Shown here: positions 35,970-44,894 of the stretch, piece after piece | Layout: each line of letters opens with the position of its first letter | Numbering within the stretch: position 1 is the stretch's first letter | NCBI GenBank assembly: GCA_036397875.1 | Contig: DASWIC010000048.1 | Location: 15,757 to 79,756, forward strand | DNA: 64,000 nt | From: SG8-41 sp036397875 | GTDB taxonomy: Bacteria; Pseudomonadota; Gammaproteobacteria; Burkholderiales; SG8-41 | Direction: 5' to 3' | The notes under the pieces: model-generated | The model's database searches: none | What the model saw: the letters and a program-made list of their open reading frames with translations, nothing else | What the model was told of the DNA's origin: nothing | Translations under genes and position numbers: made by a program

Positions 35970-38900
35970 TTGGATTCACGCACCATTCCGGCACCCGGCT
36001 TCGGCTGCACCTTCGACGATCTCTATGCGCGCGAGGGGGTGGTCCGGCTCGACCAGCATTTTCTCGCGCGGCTGAAGGAAAGCGATGGGGCGCTCCACGG
36101 CGAGCTGGTGCGAGCGCGCGGCGATCCCGCCACGCTCGCGCCGAAACAGGAATCCGCGCTGCTCCTCGCGCTGGCGCCGCACCTCGAGCAGTTCGTCGCG
36201 TGCCTGTTCGGGATCGAAACCGAAGTCCAGGCGCTGGCGGCGGAGCATCACCGGATGGCACCGCTCTACCGGGTCAAACGGCAGTTCGTGCAGCGCAAGG
36301 CGATGCATCGTTACGCAGCGCACGAGGCCGTGGCCTTCGACGGCGCCGCGCTCGAGCGCGAGCTGGAAGCGGCGTTCGGCGAGCCTTTCACCGAGCTCGC
36401 TTACGCGCGTCACGTCGCGCGCTGGCAGGAGAACGAAGCGGTGCACGCGGCGCACCTCGAATCGGCGCTGCGCTACGCGGCGTGGGCCGCGCATACCGAG
36501 GCAGGAAGGGCGCGCCGCGCGTCGGGAGTGCTGTTTAAGGCGCCGGCCAAGATCGATCCGCGGCGGCTGATCCCGGTGGCAAGCGATGAAGCGGGCGGAT
36601 ACCGGAGCCACCGCCTCGAGCCCCACCATCTGCGGCGGCGCGATGGGTTCAAGCTCACCGATCCCGGCGCGGATCTCGTGCACGCGCTCGACGAGGCGAA
36701 TTACTGCATCTGGTGCCACGAGCAGGGCAAGGACTCCTGCTCCAAGGGCCTGCTGGAGAAGGGCGCGACGGGGCGCGGGACGGCTTCCTTCAAGAAAAGC
36801 GCATTTGGCGTCACCCTGGCGGGCTGCCCGCTCGAGGAGAAGATCTCGGAGTTCCACCAGGCGAAGGCCGAGGGGCACGCCATCGGCGCGCTCGCCATCA
36901 TCGTCGTGGACAACCCCATGGTCGCGGCGACCGGCCATCGGATCTGCAACGACTGCATGAAATCGTGCATCTACCAGAAGCAGGAGCCGGTCGACATTCC
37001 GCAGGCGGAGACGCGCACGCTGCGGGACGTGCTCGAGCTGCCGTGGGGGTTTGAAATCTATTCGCTGCTTACGCGCTGGAACCCGCTCAACATCCGGGCG
37101 CCCTATCCCAGGCCGGCAAGCGGCAGGCGCGTGCTGATCGCCGGCATGGGCCCGGCGGGAATCGCGCTCGCGCATCACCTGATGAACGAGGGGCACACCG
37201 TCGTCGGCATAGACGGGCTCAAGATCGAGCCGCTGCCGGCCGGTCTCTCGGGCGTGGATGAACACGGGGCGCCAGTGCCATTCCAGCCGGTGCGCGACGT
37301 GCGTGACATCACCGAGCCGCTCGATCGGCGCGTCATGGCGGGCTTCGGCGGCGTGGCGGAATACGGCATCACGGTGCGGTGGGACAAGAATTTCCTCAGG
37401 GTGCTGCGGCTCCTGCTCGAGCGCCGGCGGCAGTTCGCGATGTTCGGCGGCGTGCGCTTCGGCGGCACATTGACCGCCGACGAGGCTTTCGCCATGGGCT
37501 TCGACCACGTTGCGCTCGCGCTCGGTGCCGGGCGGCCGACCGTGCTCGACCTGCCGAACGGGCTCGTGCGCGGCGTGCGGGCGGCATCGGACTTCCTGAT
37601 GGGGCTGCAACTGACCGGTGCGGCGAAAACGGACTCGCTCGCCAACATGCAGTTGCGGTTGCCCGTCGTGGTGATCGGCGGCGGATTGACTGCCATCGAC
37701 ACCGCGACCGAGGCGCTCGCGTACTATCCCCTGCAGGTGGAGAAGTTCCTACGGCGCTACGAGCAACTCGCGCGCGAGCACGGCGAGGCGGCGGCGCGGA
37801 CCGCGTGGGACGAGGAGGAGCGGGGCATCGCGGACGAATGGCTGTCCCACGCGCGCGCGGTACGCGACGAGCGCATGCGCGCCGCCGCGGAGCAGCGCGC
37901 GCCCCACCTCATCGAGTTGCTGCAGGGGTGGGGCGGGGTCACCATCGCCTACCGCAGGCGGCTGATCGACAGCCCTTCCTACACCCTCAATCACGAGGAA
38001 GTGCACAAGGCGCTCGAGGAAGGCATACGGTTCGCGGAAGGGCTGGTCCCGCTCGCGGTGGAGGTCGACGCGCGGGGGCATGCTCGCGCCCTCAAGGTTT
38101 CGGTGCAGCGCAGGGGAGAGGACGGCCGGTGGGTGGAAGCCGCGCGGACCGAGCTGCCGGCGCGGACGCTCCTGATCGCAGCCGGCACCCACCCGAATAC
38201 GGTGATTGCACGGGAGGAGCCGGGGCGTTTCAAGCTCGACGGCGAGTATTTCCAGGCCTGCGATGAAAGTGGCGCGCCGGTCGCGGCCGAGCGGTCCATC
38301 TCCAAGCCGTCGCAGCCGCAGGTGCTGCTCGCGCGCCGCGACGATGGGCGCTTCGTGAGCTACTTCGGCGACGTGCACCCGTCGTACTTCGGCAACGTGG
38401 TCAAGGCGCTGGGCAGCGCCAAGCAGGGCTATCCGGTGGTGAGCCGCGTGCTCGAGCGGGTCAGTCCGGCGTCGGCATCGAGCGACTCGCAGTTCACCGG
38501 GCGCCTGAACCGGGAGTTGCGCGCGACCGTGCACGAAGTGAACCGGCTGACCCCCCTGATCGTCGAGGTCGTGGTGAAGGCGCCGGCTGCGGCGCGGCGG
38601 TTCCGGCCCGGCCAGTTCTATCGCCTGCAGAATTTCGAGATGCTCGCGCGCCAGGTCGACGAGACGCGACTGATGATGGAGGGCATCGCGCTCACGGGCG
38701 CGTGGGTGGACGCGGCGCGCGGCCTGGTCTCGCTGATCACGCTCGAGATGGGCGGCTCATCCGATCTGTGCGTGCTGCTCAGGCCGGGAGACCCGGTGGT
38801 GGTGATGGGGCCGACCGGCACGCCGACCGAGATTCCCAAAGGCGAGACCGTGATCCTCGCGGGAGGGGGGCTCGGCAACGCGGTGCTGTTCTCGATCGGC

Positions 38901-39500
38901 CAGGCCATGCGGCGCGCGGGGAACCGGGTGCTCTACTTCGCGGGCTACAAGCACATGACGGACCGCTACAAGATCTCGGAGATCGAGGCGGCCGCGGACA
39001 CGGTGATCTGGTGCTGCGACGAGGAGCCGGGATTCACGCCCGAGCGCCCGCAGGACCGGGCGGTCGTCGGCAACATCGTGCAGGGCATGCATGCCTATGC
39101 CAGCGGCGCCCTGGGCGCGCAGCCGATCCCGTTCGGCGCCGCGGACCGCGTCATGGCCATCGGCTCGGACCGCATGATGGGCGCGGTGGCGCGCGCGCGG
39201 CACGACCTGCTGAAGCCCTTTCTCAAGCCCGGCCACCGCGGCATCGGCTCGATCAATTCGCCGATGCAATGCATGATGAAGGAAATCTGCGCGCAGTGCC
39301 TGCAGCCGCACCTGGACGCGCACACCGGGAAAGTGAGCTACGTCTTCTCCTGCTTCAACCAGGATCAGCCGCTCGACCGCGTGGACTGGACGGCGCTCGA
39401 TGCGCGGCTGCGCCAGAACTCCGTGCAGGAAAAGCTCGCGGCCGAATGGATCGATCACTGCCTGGTGGATCTCGGCGCGCGCGACATGCAGCGGATCTGA
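35970..39500 (+). CDS. Fused GltD/NfnB-like and PyrK/NfnA-like FAD, Fe-S oxidoreductase
   Basis: Large cytoplasmic flavoprotein, 1176 residues. Residues 1-240 are a helical N-terminal region I do not recognise. Then an Fe-S-binding domain like that of glutamate synthase small chain: C246-x2-C249-x7-C257, C286-Pro, and C326-x2-C329-x3-C333. Next a GltD-like flavin domain with IAGMGPAGIALAHHL (about 387) and IGGGLTAIDTATEAL (about 567). From about 845 there is a ferredoxin-reductase-type FAD domain (FRPGQFYRLQ), an NAD site (LAGGGLGNAVLFS, about 965), and a PyrK-like [2Fe-2S] motif C1101-x5-C1107-x2-C1110-x17-C1128. This is the domain content of NfnB plus NfnA in one chain, suggesting electron transfer between NAD(H), NADP(H) and a third carrier. 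TTG start chosen; no better start exists nearby. Function is inferred. Confidence 0.8.
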   Translation: MDSRTIPAPGFGCTFDDLYAREGVVRLDQHFLARLKESDGALHGELVRARGDPATLAPKQESALLLALAPHLEQFVACLFGIETEVQALAAEHHRMAPLYRVKRQFVQRKAMHRYAAHEAVAFDGAALERELEAAFGEPFTELAYARHVARWQENEAVHAAHLESALRYAAWAAHTEAGRARRASGVLFKAPAKIDPRRLIPVASDEAGGYRSHRLEPHHLRRRDGFKLTDPGADLVHALDEANYCIWCHEQGKDSCSKGLLEKGATGRGTASFKKSAFGVTLAGCPLEEKISEFHQAKAEGHAIGALAIIVVDNPMVAATGHRICNDCMKSCIYQKQEPVDIPQAETRTLRDVLELPWGFEIYSLLTRWNPLNIRAPYPRPASGRRVLIAGMGPAGIALAHHLMNEGHTVVGIDGLKIEPLPAGLSGVDEHGAPVPFQPVRDVRDITEPLDRRVMAGFGGVAEYGITVRWDKNFLRVLRLLLERRRQFAMFGGVRFGGTLTADEAFAMGFDHVALALGAGRPTVLDLPNGLVRGVRAASDFLMGLQLTGAAKTDSLANMQLRLPVVVIGGGLTAIDTATEALAYYPLQVEKFLRRYEQLAREHGEAAARTAWDEEERGIADEWLSHARAVRDERMRAAAEQRAPHLIELLQGWGGVTIAYRRRLIDSPSYTLNHEEVHKALEEGIRFAEGLVPLAVEVDARGHARALKVSVQRRGEDGRWVEAARTELPARTLLIAAGTHPNTVIAREEPGRFKLDGEYFQACDESGAPVAAERSISKPSQPQVLLARRDDGRFVSYFGDVHPSYFGNVVKALGSAKQGYPVVSRVLERVSPASASSDSQFTGRLNRELRATVHEVNRLTPLIVEVVVKAPAAARRFRPGQFYRLQNFEMLARQVDETRLMMEGIALTGAWVDAARGLVSLITLEMGGSSDLCVLLRPGDPVVVMGPTGTPTEIPKGETVILAGGGLGNAVLFSIGQAMRRAGNRVLYFAGYKHMTDRYKISEIEAAADTVIWCCDEEPGFTPERPQDRAVVGNIVQGMHAYASGALGAQPIPFGAADRVMAIGSDRMMGAVARARHDLLKPFLKPGHRGIGSINSPMQCMMKEICAQCLQPHLDAHTGKVSYVFSCFNQDQPLDRVDWTALDARLRQNSVQEKLAAEWIDHCLVDLGARDMQRI

Positions 39501-39510
39501 GGGCCTCGCG

Positions 39511-40833
39511 TTACGCCGTAGCGCGCAGCACGCCATCGAGCGTCGCGCCCAGTTCCTCCAGTTGGGCGGGACTGATAATGAGCGGCGGGGACAGCGCGAT
39601 GATGTCGCCGGTTACCCGGATCAAGAGCCCATTCTCTAAGCACTTGAGGAAGGCCTGGTAGCCGCGCGCTCCCGGGCTTCCGGGCAGGGGCTCGAGCTCG
39701 ATTCCCGCCATCAGGCCGAAATTGCGGACGTCGATCACCGGGCCCGCGCCGTTCAGGTGGTGCACGACCTCCGCGAAGCGGGGCGCGAGCTCCCGCGCGC
39801 GCTCAAAGAGCTTCTCCTCGTGGTAGAGCGCGAGCGTCGCCTCCGCGGCGGCCGTGGCAAGCGGATGGCCCGAATAGGTGTAGCCGTGAGGGAATTCGAT
39901 CGCGTCGAGTGGCGCGCGGTTCACCACCGTCTCGTAGATGTCGCGGCGCACGATCACCCCGGCGAGCGGGACAGTGCCGCTCGTGACGCCCTTGGCGAAG
40001 GTGATCATGTCCGGCGTCACGCCGAACGTCTGGGCCGCAAACGCGCGCCCCGTGCGGCCAAAGCCGGTGATCACCTCGTCGAAGATCAGAAGCAGCCCGT
40101 GCCGGTCGCAAATCGCACGCAGCCGCTCCAGGTATCCCTGAGGCGGAACCAGCACGCCGGTCGAGCCGGCAATGGGCTCCACGATCACCGCCGCGATATT
40201 GGAAGCGTCGTGCAGCGGGATGATGCGCGACTCCAGGTCGTCGGCAAGATGCGCCCCCCAGGCCGGCTGCCCGCGGCTGTAAGCGTTGCGCTCGAGGTTG
40301 TGGGTGTGCGGCAGATGATCGACCCGCGGGAGCATATTGCCGAAGGCCTTGCGCGTGGCGGGAATGCCGCCCACCGAAATGCCGCCGAAGCCCACCCCGT
40401 GATACCCGCGCTCGCGACCGATGAGCACGTTGCGGTGACCTTCCCCGCGCGCGCGCTGGTAGGCGAGCGCAAGCTTCAGCGCGGTGTCGACCGCCTCCGA
40501 GCCCGAATTCGCGAAGAAGACGTGATCGAGCCCCTCGGGGGCCATCTGGGCCACCAGCGCGGCGGCGCGGAATTCCCCGGGATGCCCCATCTGAAACAAG
40601 GGCGAATAGTCGAGCGTCTCGGCCTGGCGGCGGATCGCCTCGACGATTTTCGGGCGGCAGTGCCCCGCATTCACGCACCACAGGCCTGCCGTGCCGTCGA
40701 GGATTCGCTGCCCGCTTTCGGTCGTGTAGTGCATGTCCCGGGCGGAGACCAGAATCCGCGGCGCAGCCTTGAACTGCCGGTTGGCGGTGAAGGGCATCCA
40801 GAACGGCTCGAGCGGGTAATCGCGCGGGGGCAT
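39511..40833 (-). CDS. Class III aminotransferase (omega-amino acid--pyruvate type)
   Basis: PLP enzyme transferring an omega-amino group, probably from beta-alanine or a similar amine, to pyruvate. 440 residues, the length of beta-alanine--pyruvate transaminases. FWMPFTANRQFKAAPR and GLWCVNAGHCRP are typical of that subgroup; ANSGSEAVDTALK binds the cofactor phosphate, FDEVITGFGR holds the ring Asp (D252), and K281 in FAKGVTSG forms the Schiff base. Convergent with the Nfn-like gene (10 bp apart) and divergent from the Opu-type transporter. Substrate is not decided by sequence. Confidence 0.9.
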   Translation of the reverse strand: MPPRDYPLEPFWMPFTANRQFKAAPRILVSARDMHYTTESGQRILDGTAGLWCVNAGHCRPKIVEAIRRQAETLDYSPLFQMGHPGEFRAAALVAQMAPEGLDHVFFANSGSEAVDTALKLALAYQRARGEGHRNVLIGRERGYHGVGFGGISVGGIPATRKAFGNMLPRVDHLPHTHNLERNAYSRGQPAWGAHLADDLESRIIPLHDASNIAAVIVEPIAGSTGVLVPPQGYLERLRAICDRHGLLLIFDEVITGFGRTGRAFAAQTFGVTPDMITFAKGVTSGTVPLAGVIVRRDIYETVVNRAPLDAIEFPHGYTYSGHPLATAAAEATLALYHEEKLFERARELAPRFAEVVHHLNGAGPVIDVRNFGLMAGIELEPLPGSPGARGYQAFLKCLENGLLIRVTGDIIALSPPLIISPAQLEELGATLDGVLRATA

Positions 40834-40906
40834 GGTTCGCGGGCAGTCTCAAATGGGTCGTTACTATTTTGCCAGCGCCGCCGAGGTTCAGCCATACTGC
40901 GGACGA

Positions 40907-42430
40907 ATGAGTCGAATCGCGTTGTGCCTGGTAGCACTCCTGCTGACGCCCGCGCTGGCGCCGGCCCAGCCGGTCGTCAACGTCGGCTCAAAGCGCTTCA
41001 CCGAGTCCTACATCCTGGCCGAGATCATGTCAGGCACGGTGGCGGCGGCAGGGGAAGCCCGGGTGCGGCACCACCAGGGGCTCGGCAATACCGCGATCCT
41101 GTTCTCCGCGCTGAAGAGCGGCGCGATCCATGCCTACCCCGAGTACACCGGGACCATTGCCTTCGAGCTGCTGGGGCTGCAGCGCGTGCCGGGTCTCGCG
41201 GAACTCAACCGGTTGCTCGCGCCACACGGGGTGGCCGCGAGCGTGCCGTTCGGATTTGGCAACACCTATGCCCTGGCGATGCGCGCAGAACACGCCGAGG
41301 CGCTGGCGATTTCACGACTGTCCGATCTGGCGCGGCATCCCGGCCTCAAGCTCGCGCTGTCCCAGGAATTCCTCAACCGCAGGGACGGGTGGCCCGCGTT
41401 GCGCCAGGCATACGGGTACTCCTTCGCCGGCGTCCGCGGCCTCGATCACGGGCTCGCGTACGAGGCGCTCGCGGGCGGCCAGGTGGACGTCATCGACGCC
41501 TACACGACCGATGCCAAGATTGCGCGTTACCGGCTGCGCGTGCTGGAGGACGATCTTCGGTTCTTTCCGGCATACGATGCATTGATCCTCCACCGCCGCG
41601 AATTCGAGAGGGAGTTTCCGCGCTCGTGGAACGGATTGCAACGGCTGGCGGGCCGCATCAGCGTCGAGCGGATGACGGCAATGAACGCGGCAGTCGAGCT
41701 TTCGGGCTCGTCGTTCGCGGCGGTCGCGAAGCGTTTTCTGGACGCGGCCCCCACCGAGGCGCAGGAAGCGCCGAGCAGGCGGCGGTCGTTTCTCGCTGCG
41801 CTGGCGGGCCCCGACCTCTGGCGTCTCACCGTCGAGCATCTGGCGCTGGTGGGGGTCTCACTCGCGCTGGGAGTGGCGGTTGGCCTGCCGCTGGGTGTCT
41901 GGGCGGACCGGGCGCCGCGCGCGCGCTACTGGATACTGGCCGCGGCCGGGGTGCTGCAGACGGTGCCGGCTCTTGCGCTACTCGCGTTCCTGATCGCCGC
42001 GCTCGACCGCATTGGCACGCTGCCCGCGATCATTGCCCTGTTTCTGTATTCATTGCTGCCGATTGTCCGCAATACGGAATCGGGGCTGGGCGGCGTCCCG
42101 GGCTCCCTGCGGCAGTCGGCGATCGCCCTGGGGCTGACCGACTGGCCGCGATTGCGGTTGATCGAGCTCCCCCTCGCCGCACGCTCGATACTCGCGGGCA
42201 TCAAGACGGCGGCGGTTATCAATGTGGGCACCGCCACCATCGCGGCCTTCATCGGCGCAGGGGGCTACGGCGAGCGCATCGTGGCCGGGCTCGCGGTCAA
42301 CGACCATGTGTTATTGCTGGCGGGAGCCGCCCCGGCGGCACTGATGGCGCTGGCCGTCCAGTGGGCTTTTGACCTGTTCGAGCGCCGGTTCTTCCGGGAA
42401 CCGCCCGGCCAGCAGTCGCGCCGGTCGTGA
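40907..42430 (+). CDS. Fused glycine-betaine/choline-type binding protein and ABC permease
   Basis: 507 residues combining two normally separate subunits of an OpuC/ProX-type importer. Signal peptide (about 1-21); periplasmic binding domain opening VVNVGSKRFTESYILAEI and including HAYPEYTGTIAFELL and DVIDAYTTDAKI (about 22-275); then about six membrane segments from 305 with the permease EAA-like loop SGLGGVPGSLRQSAIALGLT. Binding-protein-first order differs from the commoner permease-first OpuBC fusions. No ATPase gene is adjacent, so the transporter must use one encoded elsewhere. Ligand likely a quaternary amine or other compatible solute; inferred. Confidence 0.88.
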   Translation: MSRIALCLVALLLTPALAPAQPVVNVGSKRFTESYILAEIMSGTVAAAGEARVRHHQGLGNTAILFSALKSGAIHAYPEYTGTIAFELLGLQRVPGLAELNRLLAPHGVAASVPFGFGNTYALAMRAEHAEALAISRLSDLARHPGLKLALSQEFLNRRDGWPALRQAYGYSFAGVRGLDHGLAYEALAGGQVDVIDAYTTDAKIARYRLRVLEDDLRFFPAYDALILHRREFEREFPRSWNGLQRLAGRISVERMTAMNAAVELSGSSFAAVAKRFLDAAPTEAQEAPSRRRSFLAALAGPDLWRLTVEHLALVGVSLALGVAVGLPLGVWADRAPRARYWILAAAGVLQTVPALALLAFLIAALDRIGTLPAIIALFLYSLLPIVRNTESGLGGVPGSLRQSAIALGLTDWPRLRLIELPLAARSILAGIKTAAVINVGTATIAAFIGAGGYGERIVAGLAVNDHVLLLAGAAPAALMALAVQWAFDLFERRFFREPPGQQSRRS

Positions 42431-42468
42431 ATCCCGGCACACGCGGGCTCGGCCCATAGCCCCGGGAT
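42431..42468 (+). terminator. Hairpin after the Opu-type gene
   Basis: ATCCCGG (42431-42437) and CCGGGAT (42462-42468) can pair directly after the stop codon. No T run follows, so termination, if any, would be weak or Rho-assisted. Confidence 0.35.
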
Positions 42469-42494
42469 CGAGGGAACGGGACCGGGTCCGGACT

Positions 42495-42522
42495 GAACTA
42501 ATCATCGGCCAACCTGTCCCTG
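42495..42522 (+). promoter_or_regulatory. Possible sigma-E-type promoter upstream of rpoE
   Basis: TGAACTA around 42494-42500, a 16-bp spacer, then TCCCT (42517-42521) partly fits the sigma-E pattern GGAACTT-N16-TCTRA. The -10 half is poor. A sigma-70-like TATACT lies at 42566-42571. Autoregulation of rpoE is common, but this match is weak. Confidence 0.25.
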
Positions 42523-42634
42523 CAAGGAGGATCGGTTCGCGTCATTCGGGCGCGGTGCGGCCGGGTATACTTGCCGTATTCGAGGGCGAGCCTGCCGCCC
42601 GACTCGGACAACAAGAAACTCAGGGACGGGTTTG

Positions 42635-43234
42635 ATGAGCGATCGCGAACTCGATCAGCAGCTGGTCGAGCGCGCGCAGCGTGGCGACAAGCATGCGTTC
42701 GAGCTGCTGGTGGGCAAATACCAGCGCAAGCTTGCCCGGCTGCTGTCGCGCTTCATCCGCGACTCGACCGAAGTCGAGGACGTGACGCAGGAGGCCTTCA
42801 TCAAGGCCTACCGGGCGTTGCCGACGTTTCGCGGTGACAGCGCGTTCTACACGTGGCTGTACCGGATCGGCATCAATACCGCCAAGAACTACCTGGTGGC
42901 GATGGGGCGGCGGGCGCCGACCACGACGGACATAGACAGCGAGGAGGCGGAGGGCATCGAGGACGGCGACCAACTGCGCGACCTCAACACGCCGGAGAAC
43001 GAGTTGATGAGCCGGCAGGTCGCGGAAACCGTGAACCAAACCCTCGCCGCGCTGCCTGAGGAACTGAGGACCGCCATCACCCTGCGGGAAATCGAGGGAC
43101 TCAGCTACGAGGATATTGCCAATATAATGAGTTGCCCGATCGGCACGGTCCGATCGCGGATTTTCCGGGCACGCGAGGCGATTGCCGCGAAATTGAGGCC
43201 GCTGCTGGGGACCCGGAAAGACAGGAGATGGTGA
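42635..43234 (+). CDS. rpoE: RNA polymerase sigma factor RpoE (AlgU)
   Basis: Extracytoplasmic-function sigma factor responding to envelope stress. 199 residues with region 2 (EVEDVTQEAFIKAYRALPTFRGDSAFYTWLYRIGINTAKNYL) and region 4 (LPEELRTAITLREIEGLSYEDIANIMSCPIGTVRSRIFRAREAI). ATG 42635 is preferred over TTG 42632. First gene of rpoE-rseA-rseB-degP; its target envelope genes and the RseP protease are encoded in the same window. Confidence 0.98.
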   Translation: MSDRELDQQLVERAQRGDKHAFELLVGKYQRKLARLLSRFIRDSTEVEDVTQEAFIKAYRALPTFRGDSAFYTWLYRIGINTAKNYLVAMGRRAPTTTDIDSEEAEGIEDGDQLRDLNTPENELMSRQVAETVNQTLAALPEELRTAITLREIEGLSYEDIANIMSCPIGTVRSRIFRAREAIAAKLRPLLGTRKDRRW

Positions 43235-43235
43235 G

Positions 43236-43763
43236 ATGGACAGGATCTCGGAATGTATGGACGGCGAGCTGAAGAAACACGAGACACGCGTTCTGGTCGA
43301 GTGCATCAAGCAGGACACCGAGTTGCGACATTGCTGGGATACTTTCCACCTCATCGGCGACGTGATGCGCGGCGAACCGGCGCTGTCGGAGGAATTCGAG
43401 CGCCGGGTGGCCGAGCGGCTCGCCCACGAGCCGACGATACTGGCGCCGCGGACCCCAACCGTGAGGCGGTTTGCGACCTACGCCCTGTCGGCCGCGGCTT
43501 CGCTGTCCGCGATTACCCTGGTCTGGTGGATGGCGTTTTTCAACAACCCCCTCGTCCCTCAGCCTGAAATCGCCCAAGTCCCGATCACCCCCTCGCCCAT
43601 AGCAGCAGTCCCTCCCTCCGAGCAGTTGGCCAGCGTTCCCAGCGACGGGACGATGAATGAATATCTGATCGCGCACCAGGAATTCTCGCCGAGCAGCGAG
43701 ATCCAGGGCCTCGCCCCCTACATCCGCGGCGTGTCGAGCCTGCAATCGCCCAAGGGCCGCTAG
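43236..43763 (+). CDS. rseA: Sigma-E anti-sigma factor RseA
   Basis: Inner-membrane protein that holds RpoE inactive until cut by a DegS-type protease and RseP. 175 residues. The cytoplasmic anti-sigma domain contains ISECMDGELKKHETRVLVECIKQD and LRHCWDTFHLIGDVMRGE; one transmembrane helix (about 80-103) follows, then a Pro-rich periplasmic tail. One base after rpoE; GGTGAG upstream. Low similarity outside the N-terminus is normal; position and topology support the call. Confidence 0.92.
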   Translation: MDRISECMDGELKKHETRVLVECIKQDTELRHCWDTFHLIGDVMRGEPALSEEFERRVAERLAHEPTILAPRTPTVRRFATYALSAAASLSAITLVWWMAFFNNPLVPQPEIAQVPITPSPIAAVPPSEQLASVPSDGTMNEYLIAHQEFSPSSEIQGLAPYIRGVSSLQSPKGR

Positions 43764-43795
43764 TGCCCTGGTAACCCGGATACGATAGGAACGGT

Positions 43796-43867
43796 ATGAC
43801 CAGGCTCGCGGCAGCAGGCAAGTCACGGCGCGTCCGCAAATGCCGGACAGGAGCGGCGCGAGCGTGA
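43796..43867 (+). CDS. Possible 23-residue basic leader peptide before rseB
   Basis: Reads ATG (MTRLAAAGKSRRVRKCRTG...), with AGGAA 6 nt upstream, and ends in a TGA that overlaps a GTG (43864) in the rseB frame. That GTGA layout resembles translational coupling. The peptide is strongly basic and has no recognised family. It may equally be chance in a GC-rich gap. Confidence 0.25.
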   Translation: MTRLAAAGKSRRVRKCRTGAARA

Positions 43868-44832
43868 TATCCGTCTGGTTCTTCGTTCTCCTGGGACTCG
43901 TCGCGCCGGCTCTCGCGGCGGAGCAGGACGGGCTCACGTGGCTGACCAAGATGGCGAACGCATCGCGCCGGCTGAATTACAGCGGCACCTTCGTCTACCA
44001 GCATGGTGACCGCATCGAAACCTCCCGCATCGTCCATTTCGTCAACCCCGCGGGGGGCGAGTTCGAGAAGCTCGAGACGCTCGACGGGCCGGCCCGCGAG
44101 GTGATCCGCACCAACGACCAGGTCAGCTGCTATCTGCCGGATGCAAAGATCGTGATCGTCGAGAAGCGCAGCGCGCACCGCTTCCCGGCGCTGTTTCCGG
44201 AGCCACTGGTCGGCGTCGCCGACAACTACACGGTGGTCGCAGCCGGCAGGGACCGCGTGGCGGGCTATGATTGCCAGGTGGTCGAGCTCGAGCCCAAAGA
44301 CCGCCTGCGCTACGGCCACCAGTTCTGCGCCGAGGCACGCTCGGGGCTGCCGTTGCGGGCGCGTACCTTCAGCGAGAACAAGCGGCCGCTCGAGTCATTC
44401 GCGTTTACCGAAGTACAACTGGGCGGCCGCTTCAGTCGCGATCAGGTGCGGTCGCGCTATGCGGCGAAAAGCCGGAACTGGAAAGTCGATCATTCGGCAC
44501 TGGTATTGAGCGATGTGCCGGCCGACACCGGATGGACGCTGACGCGGCAGCCGGCGGGATTCAAGAAGCTGACCGAGCTGAAACGCTCCATTGCCGGTCG
44601 CAGCAACGTGGTGTCCCATATCGTGTATTCCGACGGGCTGGCCGCGATCTCGGTGTTCATCGAGCCGCTGCCCAAGACCCGCCTGGCCAGAAGTCTCTCG
44701 CATCAGGGGGCCGTCAACATCTACGTCCGTCCAGTAGCGGACCACATGGTGACGGTGCTGGGAGAAACGCCCGCTGCGACGGTAATGCAGATCGCGAACT
44801 CGCTCGAATTCAGGAGTGGACGGGGCAGGTAA
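43840..44832 (+). CDS. rseB: Sigma-E regulatory protein RseB (MucB)
   Basis: Periplasmic protein that shields RseA from the first protease and senses lipids/LPS. 330 residues from ATG 43840: signal peptide (about 10-26, cleaving near ALAA), N-terminal MucB domain (NASRRLNYSGTFVYQHGDRIETSRIVHF) and a smaller C-terminal domain from about 220. GTG 43864 is an alternative start, with AGGAG about 10 nt upstream. Between rseA and degP, as in other proteobacteria. Confidence 0.94.
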   Translation: MPDRSGASVISVWFFVLLGLVAPALAAEQDGLTWLTKMANASRRLNYSGTFVYQHGDRIETSRIVHFVNPAGGEFEKLETLDGPAREVIRTNDQVSCYLPDAKIVIVEKRSAHRFPALFPEPLVGVADNYTVVAAGRDRVAGYDCQVVELEPKDRLRYGHQFCAEARSGLPLRARTFSENKRPLESFAFTEVQLGGRFSRDQVRSRYAAKSRNWKVDHSALVLSDVPADTGWTLTRQPAGFKKLTELKRSIAGRSNVVSHIVYSDGLAAISVFIEPLPKTRLARSLSHQGAVNIYVRPVADHMVTVLGETPAATVMQIANSLEFRSGRGR

Positions 44833-44894
44833 CGTTACTGGCGTTCCTGGCCGCGGCCTGTTCCGGAACCGGTTCTAGACTATCGAGATTGATT

